This document shows positions 18,378 through 26,774 of a stretch of DNA of 64,000 bases, one piece after another. Source of the stretch: Neorickettsia risticii str. Illinois (GTDB taxonomy: Bacteria > Pseudomonadota > Alphaproteobacteria > Rickettsiales > Anaplasmataceae); assembly GCF_000022525.1 (NCBI RefSeq), contig NC_013009.1:496001-560000 (forward strand), written 5' to 3'. Under the pieces are notes generated by a model. It worked only from the letters and a program-made list of their open reading frames with translations, did not search any database and was not told the DNA's origin. Every line of letters starts with the position of its first letter. Position 1 is the first letter of the stretch. The translations under genes were made by a program, and so were the position numbers.

Positions 18378-21086
18378 CTAGATGCTAATAGCTTCCTTAA
18401 CTAGGGCAGCTTGGTTAGCAATATGATTATCCATGAAACCTTCTGACGGAACCGGATAGTAATCCCGGCCAATATACCTTAACTTCTTCGAATAGCGCTC
18501 TTCGAATACCTGAAACATGAAAGACCATCCACCCATATTTTTCGGCTCCTCTTGACACCATACAAACTCTGCATTCCTATGCGCACCCAAAATTTCACGA
18601 ATTTCACGATCTGGAACTGGGTAAAGTTGCTCCACCCTCACTAGTAGTATGTCCTCTGAATTGAGTTCTGCCCGAAGATCATAATAAACCTTACCACTAC
18701 AGAAAATCACCCTACGAATTTTCTTAGTATTACTACAATAATCACTAATTATAGGCCTGAATCTCCCTTCATAGAATTCCTCTAACTTTGAAACAGCCAT
18801 TTTATGTCTAAGCAGTGACTTAGGGGTGAAAACCACCAAAGGTCTTACTATCTCACTAAGAACTTGTCTACGCAGAACATGAAAAAAATTTGCTGGAGTT
18901 GTACAATTCACTACACGCATATTATTGTCAGCAGCAAGTTGCAAGAACCTTTCAATTCTCGCGGATGAATGTTCAGGGCCTTGGCCTTCATGCCCATGCG
19001 GAAGCAACATAACTAGACCACTTCTGCTAAGCCATTTTGACTCAGCAGAGGAAATAAACTGATCTATAATGATCTGAGCACCGTTGGCAAAATCACCAAA
19101 TTGCGCCTCCCATAACACAAGTGTCTTTGGATTAATAAGACTGTAACCGTACTCGAACCCCAGTGCAGCATATTCAGATAGTGGTGTGGCAACCACTTGC
19201 ATTTTTGCTACGTCGGAAATGTGATTCAGCAGGCACAGCTCTTCCCCTGTAGACTGAGACGTGAGAACAGCATGCCTATGCGAAAAAGTACCCCTTTTAC
19301 AATCCTGTCCAGCAAGCCTTACTGACATCCCCTCATTCAGTATTGTCGCAAAAGCAAGATTCTCTCCATTTCCCCAATCTATATCACACCCAGAGAGAAT
19401 AGTTTCTTCTCTCCGTAAGAGCAATCTCAGTACTTTGGAATTAACATCAAATCCTTCAGGAACATGGTTAAGCTTTTCAGAAAGAGAAAAAAGAACTTCT
19501 TTAGTTACCTTCGTTTCCACTTCAGGCTCATCACGACCTTCCTGCCCAAGGTATTGCTCCCAGCCTTTCTGGATCAAACCCTCATAGCTAGGTTTATAAG
19601 TCTTAGCTTCCTTCAGCTCTTTATCGAGAAGCCCCCTGAAATTTTGAGTAAGCTCCACAAATTTATCTTGTGAAATAACACCTTCCTTTATAAGCCGCTC
19701 AGCGTATATATCAACCGACCGTTTGTGCCCCTCAATCACGTCGTACATCTCTGGCTGAGTGAACTTTGGCTCGTCGATTTCATTATGCCCATAACGACGG
19801 TAAGAGATTATATCAATTATAGCACTCTTATTAAATGTATTTCTGAACTCTGCAGCAAGTAAGGTGACATAAAATACTGCCTCCGGATCATCTCCATTGA
19901 CATGAAAAATAGGAATATCAAATGACTCTCCAATGAAAGAAGGATAATGCTGCTTTCTGACATCCCGTGGTGAAGTAGTAAAACCTATTTGGTTATTAAG
20001 TATAATGTGGATCACGCCCCCTGATTCATAGTTAGGTAACTCTTCCAAGAGCATGGTTTCATATACCACTCCTTGCCCAGAAAATGCAGCGTCACCATGT
20101 AAAAGCACAGGAAAGACTACCGCACCAGAATCTTTAGCAGCACGCGCAGCACCAACAAGCACTGGGTCAACAGAATCTAGATGCGACGGATTGTGCAATA
20201 ACCTCGCAAATATAGTCTTTTCACTCAGAAAAGGTTTCCGCTCACAAGAAAACCCGTAATGGTATTTTACATCACCGTGAATTTGACATCCCTCCGGGAA
20301 AGGTGACTTACCTTCAAAACCATGGAATAGAGCCCTATATTTCTTCCCGAATGTGTTAACCAGAGAATTCAGCCTCCCCCTGTGAGACATCCCTACCATA
20401 ACATCCGTATATCCAGCATTAGCTGCAACTTCTATTATGGATTCCAGTGCAACTAGTGCAGTATCACATCCTTCAACGGAAAAGCGTTTAACACCCCTAA
20501 ACTTGGTGTTAACAAATTCCTCAAGCCCATTTACCCTTATTAGTACATCTAGAAGAGCAAGCTTATGTGATGTCTCAAAACCTATGCGACAGAACGGTCT
20601 ACCTTCAAGCCTCTCTTTGAGCCAAGTAACTTCATTATTATCGCTTAGATGCATAAATTGCACCCCGATGTGTCCACAATAAACGGCATGCATTTCACAC
20701 ACGATCTGCTCCACTGTGAACCCACTTGAAAGACTACACGATACATCACTCAATCCATGAAACTCCGGGTTAAGCTCTGGCCTAACAATTGGCTTAACTA
20801 ACCCAAGAAGATCCAAATCAGCAGCGAGGTAACCAAACCTCCGGTATGCATCCTTCAAATCTTTGATCTTTATGTCAAGTAGACATTGCTCACTAACCGC
20901 AATTTCTCTAACAGCCCCATTATCCACTCGAACGAACGACATGTTCGAGGACCCACTCTGACCAACAGAGCGTTTCACATATCCCCCCGATTCGAAAAAA
21001 GTTCTCCAACTTGGATCAACAGAATTAGGACTATCAAGATAGGCCTGGTGAACTTTCTTCAATAACTCATCATCTGCAACTTTCAT
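18378..21086 (-). CDS. sucA: 2-oxoglutarate dehydrogenase E1 component
   Basis: Thiamine diphosphate enzyme that decarboxylates 2-oxoglutarate in the TCA cycle, which is the main energy route in this glutamine-using lineage. The 902-aa protein has the N-terminal E2-interaction peptide, VGMSHRGRLN, LLHGDAAFSGQGVVYE with NNQIGFTTSPRD (ThDP/Mg site) and the transketolase-like C-terminal part (WEAQFGDFANGAQIIIDQ). I chose the ATG at 21086 (MKVADDELL), preceded by AAGGGA; the frame extends five codons further. sucB is not adjacent. Confidence 0.97.
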   Translation of the reverse strand: MKVADDELLKKVHQAYLDSPNSVDPSWRTFFESGGYVKRSVGQSGSSNMSFVRVDNGAVREIAVSEQCLLDIKIKDLKDAYRRFGYLAADLDLLGLVKPIVRPELNPEFHGLSDVSCSLSSGFTVEQIVCEMHAVYCGHIGVQFMHLSDNNEVTWLKERLEGRPFCRIGFETSHKLALLDVLIRVNGLEEFVNTKFRGVKRFSVEGCDTALVALESIIEVAANAGYTDVMVGMSHRGRLNSLVNTFGKKYRALFHGFEGKSPFPEGCQIHGDVKYHYGFSCERKPFLSEKTIFARLLHNPSHLDSVDPVLVGAARAAKDSGAVVFPVLLHGDAAFSGQGVVYETMLLEELPNYESGGVIHIILNNQIGFTTSPRDVRKQHYPSFIGESFDIPIFHVNGDDPEAVFYVTLLAAEFRNTFNKSAIIDIISYRRYGHNEIDEPKFTQPEMYDVIEGHKRSVDIYAERLIKEGVISQDKFVELTQNFRGLLDKELKEAKTYKPSYEGLIQKGWEQYLGQEGRDEPEVETKVTKEVLFSLSEKLNHVPEGFDVNSKVLRLLLRREETILSGCDIDWGNGENLAFATILNEGMSVRLAGQDCKRGTFSHRHAVLTSQSTGEELCLLNHISDVAKMQVVATPLSEYAALGFEYGYSLINPKTLVLWEAQFGDFANGAQIIIDQFISSAESKWLSRSGLVMLLPHGHEGQGPEHSSARIERFLQLAADNNMRVVNCTTPANFFHVLRRQVLSEIVRPLVVFTPKSLLRHKMAVSKLEEFYEGRFRPIISDYCSNTKKIRRVIFCSGKVYYDLRAELNSEDILLVRVEQLYPVPDREIREILGAHRNAEFVWCQEEPKNMGGWSFMFQVFEERYSKKLRYIGRDYYPVPSEGFMDNHIANQAALVKEAISI

Positions 21087-21188
21087 GCACGTTCCCTTCA
21101 TGCACCCTAGAGGCGCTAATCCTATCTGATATTAGACTATAACTTTTAGAAGTGAGCAATATTTTTGATGAATGAATACACCAAATAG

Positions 21189-21207
21189 AATTTCACTCAG
21201 TGAAATT
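21189..21207. terminator. Perfect 8-bp inverted repeat between sucA and tsaC
   Basis: AATTTCAC-TCA-GTGAAATT followed on the plus strand by TTTC. Both flanking genes are on the minus strand, where no T-run follows, so it may terminate weakly after tsaC or act as a regulatory hairpin upstream of sucA. Confidence 0.4.
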
Positions 21208-21285
21208 TTTCTACATTCCTGAGATTCTAAATTGGCAAATGTAGAGTTTATAATGATAAACGCCGTCTGAGAACTGCAAAGCACT

Positions 21286-21873
21286 CTATTCTACAAACTC
21301 TGAATTTTCGACGAACGGAGTGCTGAACGCTCCTTTTCGTACTAAAACAGCTCTTTTCCCAGAAATGTCAATAATGGATGAAGCAGTACCTTTAACTCCA
21401 CGGTTATCACATATAATACGACTGACTCTTTTTTTCATATAACTACCTATTTGAGTAAAACTGCTCACCGCTGGTCTACCTGAGAGATTTACGCTGGTAG
21501 CAAAAACTGGCCGGTTGAATCCTCTGAGGATTTTAAGCGCTACTTTCGAGTCCGGAACTCTCACTGCAACCTTCTCTGGAAACCTGAATCTTAGGTGAGC
21601 GCTTTTCTTACGCTTAAGTATGAACGTCACTGGACCAGGACAACATTCTTTTATCAGCCTTGCTTGAGATTCATTAAATGACGCAAAGCTTTCCAACTGT
21701 GAAATACCTGCCACCATAACAGGTAAGTTCTTTTTGATATTTCTTTGTTTAATATCGTATATCCGCAACATAGCACGATAATTTGATGCATCACAAGCAA
21801 GCGCATACACAGTCTCAGTTGGAAAGATAACAACCCCACCAACACGTAGCAAACTAACTGTCTCAAAGATCAT
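21286..21873 (-). CDS. tsaC: L-threonylcarbamoyladenylate synthase (Sua5/YrdC/TsaC)
   Basis: Makes threonylcarbamoyl-AMP from threonine, bicarbonate and ATP for t6A37 of tRNAs. The 195-aa protein has the YrdC-type core: VIFPTETVYALACDA, IKQRN with the following KNLPVMV, CPGPVTFILKRK, VAVRVPDS and FATSVNLSG. Its length fits single-domain TsaC, not the longer Sua5. It overlaps the upstream metallohydrolase gene by 4 nt, so tsaC, the hydrolase and iscX form one operon read from 22864 downward. Confidence 0.93.
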   Translation of the reverse strand: MIFETVSLLRVGGVVIFPTETVYALACDASNYRAMLRIYDIKQRNIKKNLPVMVAGISQLESFASFNESQARLIKECCPGPVTFILKRKKSAHLRFRFPEKVAVRVPDSKVALKILRGFNRPVFATSVNLSGRPAVSSFTQIGSYMKKRVSRIICDNRGVKGTASSIIDISGKRAVLVRKGAFSTPFVENSEFVE

Positions 21874-22664
21874 ATCTCCAAAAAGAGACCATCGTGTGCT
21901 GGCATCACATGACTGACACCACTGACTTTTAGCCTGGTAACCAGATCGTCGTACGCTAACTTATGCGTCATGTGGGTGAAAAAGGCACTTTTCGGTCGTA
22001 CGAGATTTATATACTCCAAAGCTTCGACAAAATTGGAGTGAGCATAGGACCCTTCATAGTCAAAGCACTCAATAACAAAAACCTCTAGCTCGAGGGACTT
22101 CATAATATCAAGGGCACGATTCGGTATTAAACGAACATCAGTACAATACGCAAACTTTCCATTCAGAATAATTCCACAACTGTTTATATTGCCATGTGTT
22201 TGGGGGAAAATCATGCAAAGCATATCCCCCACAGCAAACTCCTCGTAGTACGGGACAACGCTTGCGCTAAGGTAACATCTTTTCCACATTGCATTGCTTA
22301 AATGTTCTGGCTTGAAAAGATACCCATAGAGATTCTCCATGTGAGATATAGTAAATTCATCACTGAACACGTGAATACAATTCCCCTCTGAGGTGGCAAA
22401 GGAAGAAAGCTCATGAGTTCCAGCGTGATGATCGAAGTGTATGTGAGTGTAAAAAACCTGATCTACACTCGAGAACCCCTCACGCATTGCCTGGGCCCGT
22501 AAATCCGGTGAAGCGTCTATGAGTAAACGAGTAGAAGAAGTCTCTACAAGAACGGAACACCTTGTTCTTGTATCAAGCGGATTACTTGATAAACATACCG
22601 AACATGCACAACCTAAAACTGGTACACCTGAAGAATTGCCACAACCTAAAACCGTAACCCTCAT
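21870..22664 (-). CDS. MBL-fold metal-dependent hydrolase, PhnP-like
   Basis: A 264-aa metallo-beta-lactamase-fold enzyme. The N-terminus LGCGNSSGVPVLGCACSVC has the PhnP/RNase Z-like opening with a Cys pair that often binds a structural zinc, and THIHFDHHAG is the metal-binding HxHxDH motif; later HTHGNINSCG and YCTD supply further ligands. Substrate is probably a phosphodiester, but the family is broad and there are no phn genes nearby. It overlaps iscX upstream and tsaC downstream by 4 nt each. Confidence 0.85.
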   Translation of the reverse strand: MRVTVLGCGNSSGVPVLGCACSVCLSSNPLDTRTRCSVLVETSSTRLLIDASPDLRAQAMREGFSSVDQVFYTHIHFDHHAGTHELSSFATSEGNCIHVFSDEFTISHMENLYGYLFKPEHLSNAMWKRCYLSASVVPYYEEFAVGDMLCMIFPQTHGNINSCGIILNGKFAYCTDVRLIPNRALDIMKSLELEVFVIECFDYEGSYAHSNFVEALEYINLVRPKSAFFTHMTHKLAYDDLVTRLKVSGVSHVMPAHDGLFLEI

Positions 22665-22864
22665 TCCCTGTCTTCCCGCTCAGAAATCCAAGCCGCTTGT
22701 ATGGATTCTAGTATTCTCTCATTGCAAGCATCGGGATGGTCATCAAAACCCTCCAGTGAAAGAATCCACTTGCGCAGATCAGTAAATCGAAGATTAACAT
22801 TGTCCTTATCGGAATAACGGAGCTCTAGGGCACTTGCTATATCCTCGAAATCATTCCATTTCAT
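22661..22864 (-). CDS. iscX: Fe-S cluster assembly protein IscX
   Basis: A 67-aa acidic protein that binds IscS and modulates iron-sulfur cluster assembly, proposed as a frataxin-like iron adaptor. MKWNDFEDIA, LRFTDLRKWI, FDDHP and NERILESIQAAW match the conserved IscX pattern along its whole length. It normally sits at the end of an isc operon; here it leads a tightly overlapping operon with a metallohydrolase and tsaC, away from other isc genes. Confidence 0.92.
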   Translation of the reverse strand: MKWNDFEDIASALELRYSDKDNVNLRFTDLRKWILSLEGFDDHPDACNERILESIQAAWISEREDRE

Positions 22865-23105
22865 TTAACAAAACAAAAACAATAGAACCTGCGCCAGAGA
22901 CAGCACATTCAACTCCACAAATTCCACACACCAGCACAAGATTGTAGCCCGCGCTTTAACGCAAGTACACCAAAGCCTGACCGACCCCTATTTGCAAAAG
23001 ACAGAGACAGCAGACCCGCTGACAAACGCACAATACAGCACACAACTCTGCCCAGCAAAATGACAAATGACATACCAAAGCCACCATATAAATAAACTCT
23101 GGAAA

Positions 23106-23188
23106 TACCCATGGGGAGAGTTGAACTCCCAAGGCCAAAAGGCCCACGGATTTTAAGTCCGCTACGTCTACCGTTCCGTCACATGGGC
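23106..23188 (-). tRNA. tRNA-Leu (TAA)
   Basis: A class II tRNA of 83 nt on the minus strand: acceptor GCCCATG with CATGGGT (one G-U), anticodon stem CGGA/TCCG around loop CTTAAAA (anticodon TAA), a long variable arm (GGGCCTTTTGGCC region) and a T arm with GTTCAACTC. It lies 9 nt downstream of rpsD on the same strand, so both may share a transcript. Confidence 0.95.
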
Positions 23189-23197
23189 AGAAGAACC

Positions 23198-23815
23198 TTA
23201 CATCTTACTAGAAAAATACTCGGTCACCAAGTTCGGCTCCATTACAACAGGATATGGGACATCCTCAAATTTTGGCAAAACCAGCAGTTTAACAGATCTC
23301 TTTTCTCTATTCACTTCCAAATAGTGTGGACTTTCAGAATTCGAACTAAGTGCGGCAACAACACAAGGAATATTGCTAGCCCTATCCCTTATCTGGACGA
23401 CGTCTCCCTCTTTCAAGGTAAAGCTGCAAATGTTTACTATTTCCCCATTAACGGTGACATGCTTGTGCGATACCAACTGTCTAGCAGCAAAAATCGTCGG
23501 AACCATACCAGACCTGTATAGAACTGAGCTAACACGGCTTTCAAGAAGAGAAATTAAATTATCATTCGTATTGCCCTTACCCCTATAGGCCTTACCGAAT
23601 ACGTTCGCGAACTGCTTTTTCCCAATAACATAGTAAGTTCTGAAAGCGCGTTGCGCAGCATTCTGCTTATAAAAATCCGAAATCTTCTTTACTGGGGCTC
23701 TCCCATGCTGTCCTGGACCATAATTCCTTTTATGCACTGGATCCTTCTGCGACCCCCAGAGACTTGCTTTCATCTGCCTGCTTACCCTGAACTTTCTTCT
23801 TATCGTAGTTGTCAT
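23198..23815 (-). CDS. rpsD: 30S ribosomal protein S4
   Basis: Primary 16S rRNA-binding protein of the small subunit. The 205 residues include KRNYGPGQHG in the N-terminal zinc-less domain, LISLLESRVSSVLYRSGMVPTIFAARQLVSHKHVTVNG (the S4 RNA-binding domain, here cited as two adjoining parts around residues 92-130) and the C-terminal LVTEYFSSKM. It is a single gene followed by tRNA-Leu. Confidence 0.98.
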   Translation of the reverse strand: MTTTIRRKFRVSRQMKASLWGSQKDPVHKRNYGPGQHGRAPVKKISDFYKQNAAQRAFRTYYVIGKKQFANVFGKAYRGKGNTNDNLISLLESRVSSVLYRSGMVPTIFAARQLVSHKHVTVNGEIVNICSFTLKEGDVVQIRDRASNIPCVVAALSSNSESPHYLEVNREKRSVKLLVLPKFEDVPYPVVMEPNLVTEYFSSKM

Positions 23816-24171
23816 GGTCGTATAAAATCACCAGTTACTTCTAACATGTCACGACCTTTTGAGCAACAAAGAAACAAATATTTCTCTAACTAAAGAGGGC
23901 ATAATCTTGTAGCAATCTATAAAAAGCATGAGTAAAGTAGTATTGTGACTCGCCTCGAAATATACATACAGTCATTAAGATCTAGATATCAAAGGAATGA
24001 AAATCAGGTGGCTACACAAAAGCAAGACATTACCTATACACTTTTCTCAACGAAATATCCCAAGGAGATTCTTCGTTGATTTAATAGTTGAATGAGCGTT
24101 ACTAACTCAACGAGGTATGGCTTGCTCGTTTTGTATTACCTACTAGACCTAGTTTTGGTACTCAGAAGACT
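23816..24171. promoter_or_regulatory. Divergent rpsD-ftsQ intergenic region with hairpin
   Basis: About 356 nt that must carry the promoters of both genes. A perfect 8-bp inverted repeat, TCAACGAA at 24047-24054 and TTCGTTGA at 24072-24079, has a 17-nt loop, and a related CTCAACGAGG follows at 24107. Its function is not evident. Confidence 0.4.
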
Positions 24172-24708
24172 ATGAGTAAAAGAATTAAAAAATCCTTTAC
24201 TTTACTATCTTGTTTGCTTTTCTCCTTGATCTGTATATTCGGAGGAATAAGTCTCACAAGTAAATTAAAGCACCTTTTTAATACTCTGCTTATAGAGAAC
24301 GGATACACCGTGAGTAAAGTAGAGACCAGAGGCTGTAATTATATGGATAAACAACAGGTATTCTCGTTTGTTGAACAGTATAAAGGCGGGAATATACTCT
24401 CAGTTCCACTTACTGAAATAAGAAACAAAGTTCTTCAAGAGAAATGGGCTGCCAAAGCATCCGTAATAAGGAAATTACCCAATACGATCATAATCATAGT
24501 TGAGGAGTATAAACCGCTTGCACTGTTGAACGATGATAGTGTGATAGCTGACGACTTAGTCACTATCATTCCGTTAAAAACCCCACAGGAAAGAAAACGT
24601 TTCCGCAACCTCATGAGAATCGAATCAAATAGTTTAAACAAAGGGATACAATTACTGGCAGAATTGCGCGAAAAAATGAGGAAGGAAGACTTTAATCAAC
24701 TTACATAG
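24172..24708 (+). CDS. ftsQ: Cell division protein FtsQ, apparently C-terminally short
   Basis: Divisome scaffold protein with a short cytoplasmic N-terminus, one membrane span at about residues 9-29 and a POTRA domain at about 43-113 (VSKVETRGCNYMDKQQVFSFV, WAAKASVIRKLPNTIIIIVEEY, ALLNDDSVI). It stops at residue 178, while family members are about 230-280 aa; the part that is missing would be the second half of the beta domain, including the usual R-W-D-L stretch that contacts FtsB/FtsL. No clear continuation exists in other frames downstream. It may be a naturally short form or a decaying gene. Confidence 0.75.
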   Translation: MSKRIKKSFTLLSCLLFSLICIFGGISLTSKLKHLFNTLLIENGYTVSKVETRGCNYMDKQQVFSFVEQYKGGNILSVPLTEIRNKVLQEKWAAKASVIRKLPNTIIIIVEEYKPLALLNDDSVIADDLVTIIPLKTPQERKRFRNLMRIESNSLNKGIQLLAELREKMRKEDFNQLT

Positions 24709-24969
24709 GTCCAAGATCCACCTAGCGAAAACCGCAACCCGACACTCAAAGGTAATAAGATGATGCCCATCAATAAGAAAGCACACACAAAACGTGGAAG
24801 AACATGAAAATCCCTTCGTGAGGAGGAAAGGCGTGATGCGCACAGATAACAAACTCCTTGAAACAACCCTGCAGCCCTATAGAAGGATGCACCAGTTATC
24901 CGGAGCGTCACGCAACACAATTTCAGAGAGTATTATCCCCAAAAATTTCCAACTAACAGGAATGAGAAT

Positions 24970-25515
24970 TTATTTTAAGATAGAAAAAAATTCTTGAACT
25001 TCTCCTTTGGCATTAGCAGCGAAAGCCCCTCTTTTTGCTACAGTCTCAAAGACCGAGGTATTATGCGCTACGCAGGCATGCCTGGCCGAAGCATACACTA
25101 TTACCCCTTTTGGGGACAGAGACTCCTCAATCGCAAGTGCAATCTGAGCACAAATTCTCTCTTGTAACTGCAATCTTTTAGTACAAGCACTTACCAATCT
25201 TCCTAGACTCCCAAGACTTGTGATACTTTTATCTGGAATGTATCCGATAGAAATATATCCAGAAATAGGTAAAACATGGTGTTCACAAAAAGACAAAAAG
25301 GGAGTCCTTTTTAGCACGAGCAAAGACTCACCTTCGTCAGGATTTTCCATTCTTGCAACAAGGGAGGAGAAGTCGCTGCATGCGTAACCCGAAAAATAGT
25401 TTGCAAACATCTTGAGAAATAGGTGTGACGCACCACGTAGCCCTAGGTGATCAGTCTCACCTACCCTTGCACCTGGAAAATCCTGGACACCACCCTCAGA
25501 TAACTTCTGCACCAC
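24970..25515 (-). CDS. folE: GTP cyclohydrolase I
   Basis: Zinc enzyme that converts GTP to dihydroneopterin triphosphate, first step of folate synthesis. LSFCEHHVLPISGYISIGYIP carries the Cys and His zinc ligands and the catalytic His, LQLQERICAQIA binds the ring-opening site, and SARHACVAHNTS carries the second Cys. The protein is about 181 aa with a short N-terminus. I favour the GTG at 25515, 6 nt after AGAGG, over the TTG at 25521 that touches it. It overlaps the end of atpG, so the two are co-transcribed. Confidence 0.92.
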   Translation of the reverse strand: MVQKLSEGGVQDFPGARVGETDHLGLRGASHLFLKMFANYFSGYACSDFSSLVARMENPDEGESLLVLKRTPFLSFCEHHVLPISGYISIGYIPDKSITSLGSLGRLVSACTKRLQLQERICAQIALAIEESLSPKGVIVYASARHACVAHNTSVFETVAKRGAFAANAKGEVQEFFSILK

Positions 25516-26305
25516 TGACAACCTCTATCAATTCCTTTGTAATCTTCTCCTGCCTTGCGCTGTTATAGCGACGTCTCAGCTTATCACCGACTTCCTGGGC
25601 ATTCTTAGTTGCGCCATCCATTGCAAGCATTCTGCTCATGTTTTCACTTACCTTTGCTTCTCTTAGGCATACGTAAAGTTGTGCACACACATATTTAATA
25701 TAAAGGAACGCAAACAACTGCTTATGTTCTGGCTCAAGGTATGAAGTACGCTCATCATGAAAGACAAAATCACTGGCTGCAGGTATTCTAAGTAACACAG
25801 AGTGCATATTCATCGCACTCTCGTACTTAGTGTAGAGACAATGAAAAACAGCGCTACTACCTAAGCTGGTAACCACCCTATTGAGAAAGTGGAAATCTAC
25901 CTCGCTGCCTGAAGTATTTGTGTGCACAGATGGAAATTGCTCAGCAAAAAAAGAAATTTTCTTTCCGATAAAGTAAAATGTAGCACCCCTATCCCTAAAC
26001 TCGTCAGCAAGACTGCGTAGATGCCTAATCAATGAAGAATTATACCCACCACACAACCCTCTATCCGCAGAAAAAGCAACCAACACATCTCCTTGCGTTG
26101 GAATATCTGAAGAAGATCTTTCTTCACGAAATTTGCCAAATATCTCCAAAGATCGTAGCACCTCGTCTCTATAACGACGCGCAGCTATCAGCGAAATTCT
26201 TGCCTGTTTGAGTTTCGACGTGGCAATCATTTGCATCACTCTGGTAATCTTTTTCGTAGAATTTACGCTGTTAATCCGGAGTAAAAGGCTCTTCAGATCC
26301 GACAC
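25496..26305 (-). CDS. atpG: ATP synthase gamma subunit
   Basis: Central stalk of the F1 motor. The 269-aa protein has the family N-terminus with NSVNSTKKITRVMQMIATSKL, the internal DRGLCGGYNSS motif, and the C-terminal helix with MLAMDGATKNAQEVGDKL and RRYNSARQEKITKELIEVV. It is away from other atp genes, as is typical of Rickettsiales, and overlaps folE by about 20 nt. Confidence 0.97.
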   Translation of the reverse strand: MSDLKSLLLRINSVNSTKKITRVMQMIATSKLKQARISLIAARRYRDEVLRSLEIFGKFREERSSSDIPTQGDVLVAFSADRGLCGGYNSSLIRHLRSLADEFRDRGATFYFIGKKISFFAEQFPSVHTNTSGSEVDFHFLNRVVTSLGSSAVFHCLYTKYESAMNMHSVLLRIPAASDFVFHDERTSYLEPEHKQLFAFLYIKYVCAQLYVCLREAKVSENMSRMLAMDGATKNAQEVGDKLRRRYNSARQEKITKELIEVVSGAEVI

Positions 26306-26774
26306 TTGACGATATAAAATAAGCAGTAGGCCTATAGCATAATAGCAGCTCCGTGGATTTTTTAAACACCAAAGGAATAAACCTCTCTTACTTTTTCGTG
26401 GCTAGATTGTTCACAAAGGTGCGTGAAGCAACACTTGACCTCAATTTCATAAAGACAGAAAGCCAATAACTCAGAAAACCCCGTACAGCCAACCCTTACA
26501 CTCTTGGAGGTGTCCAAAAGAGACGATAAAACGAGACAGTCTACTTTCCAGTACTGATACAATCTAGTCAAGCGGATGATTTTACACATTAAACGACTCT
26601 TCTAGCACTCACATGCATTGCATATTCATCAGTTAGTTAGAGCACACATTTTTTCTAGAACAAAAGACCCAGGATAAGCACATTATGCACACCTTACATC
26701 CATCACTGTGTGAAACGAAATTACGTAGATGAACTTTTTGCGTTATTCATTATTCCCCGCTCATGAATAAAGTC
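26306..26774. other. Intergenic region without an identified gene
   Basis: About 470 nt between murB-like and atpG, both on the minus strand. A 75-codon minus-strand frame at 26362-26589 has no ribosome binding site and no recognisable content. No strong hairpin was noticed. Confidence 0.4.

Noticed and set aside
24794-24997. 67-codon plus-strand frame after ftsQ
   Set aside because: It overlaps the folE end, has no convincing domain, and does not resemble the missing FtsQ C-terminus.
26362-26589. 75-codon minus-strand frame in the murB-atpG gap
   Set aside because: There is no ribosome binding site, the content is Cys-rich and unconvincing, and no conserved motif was seen.
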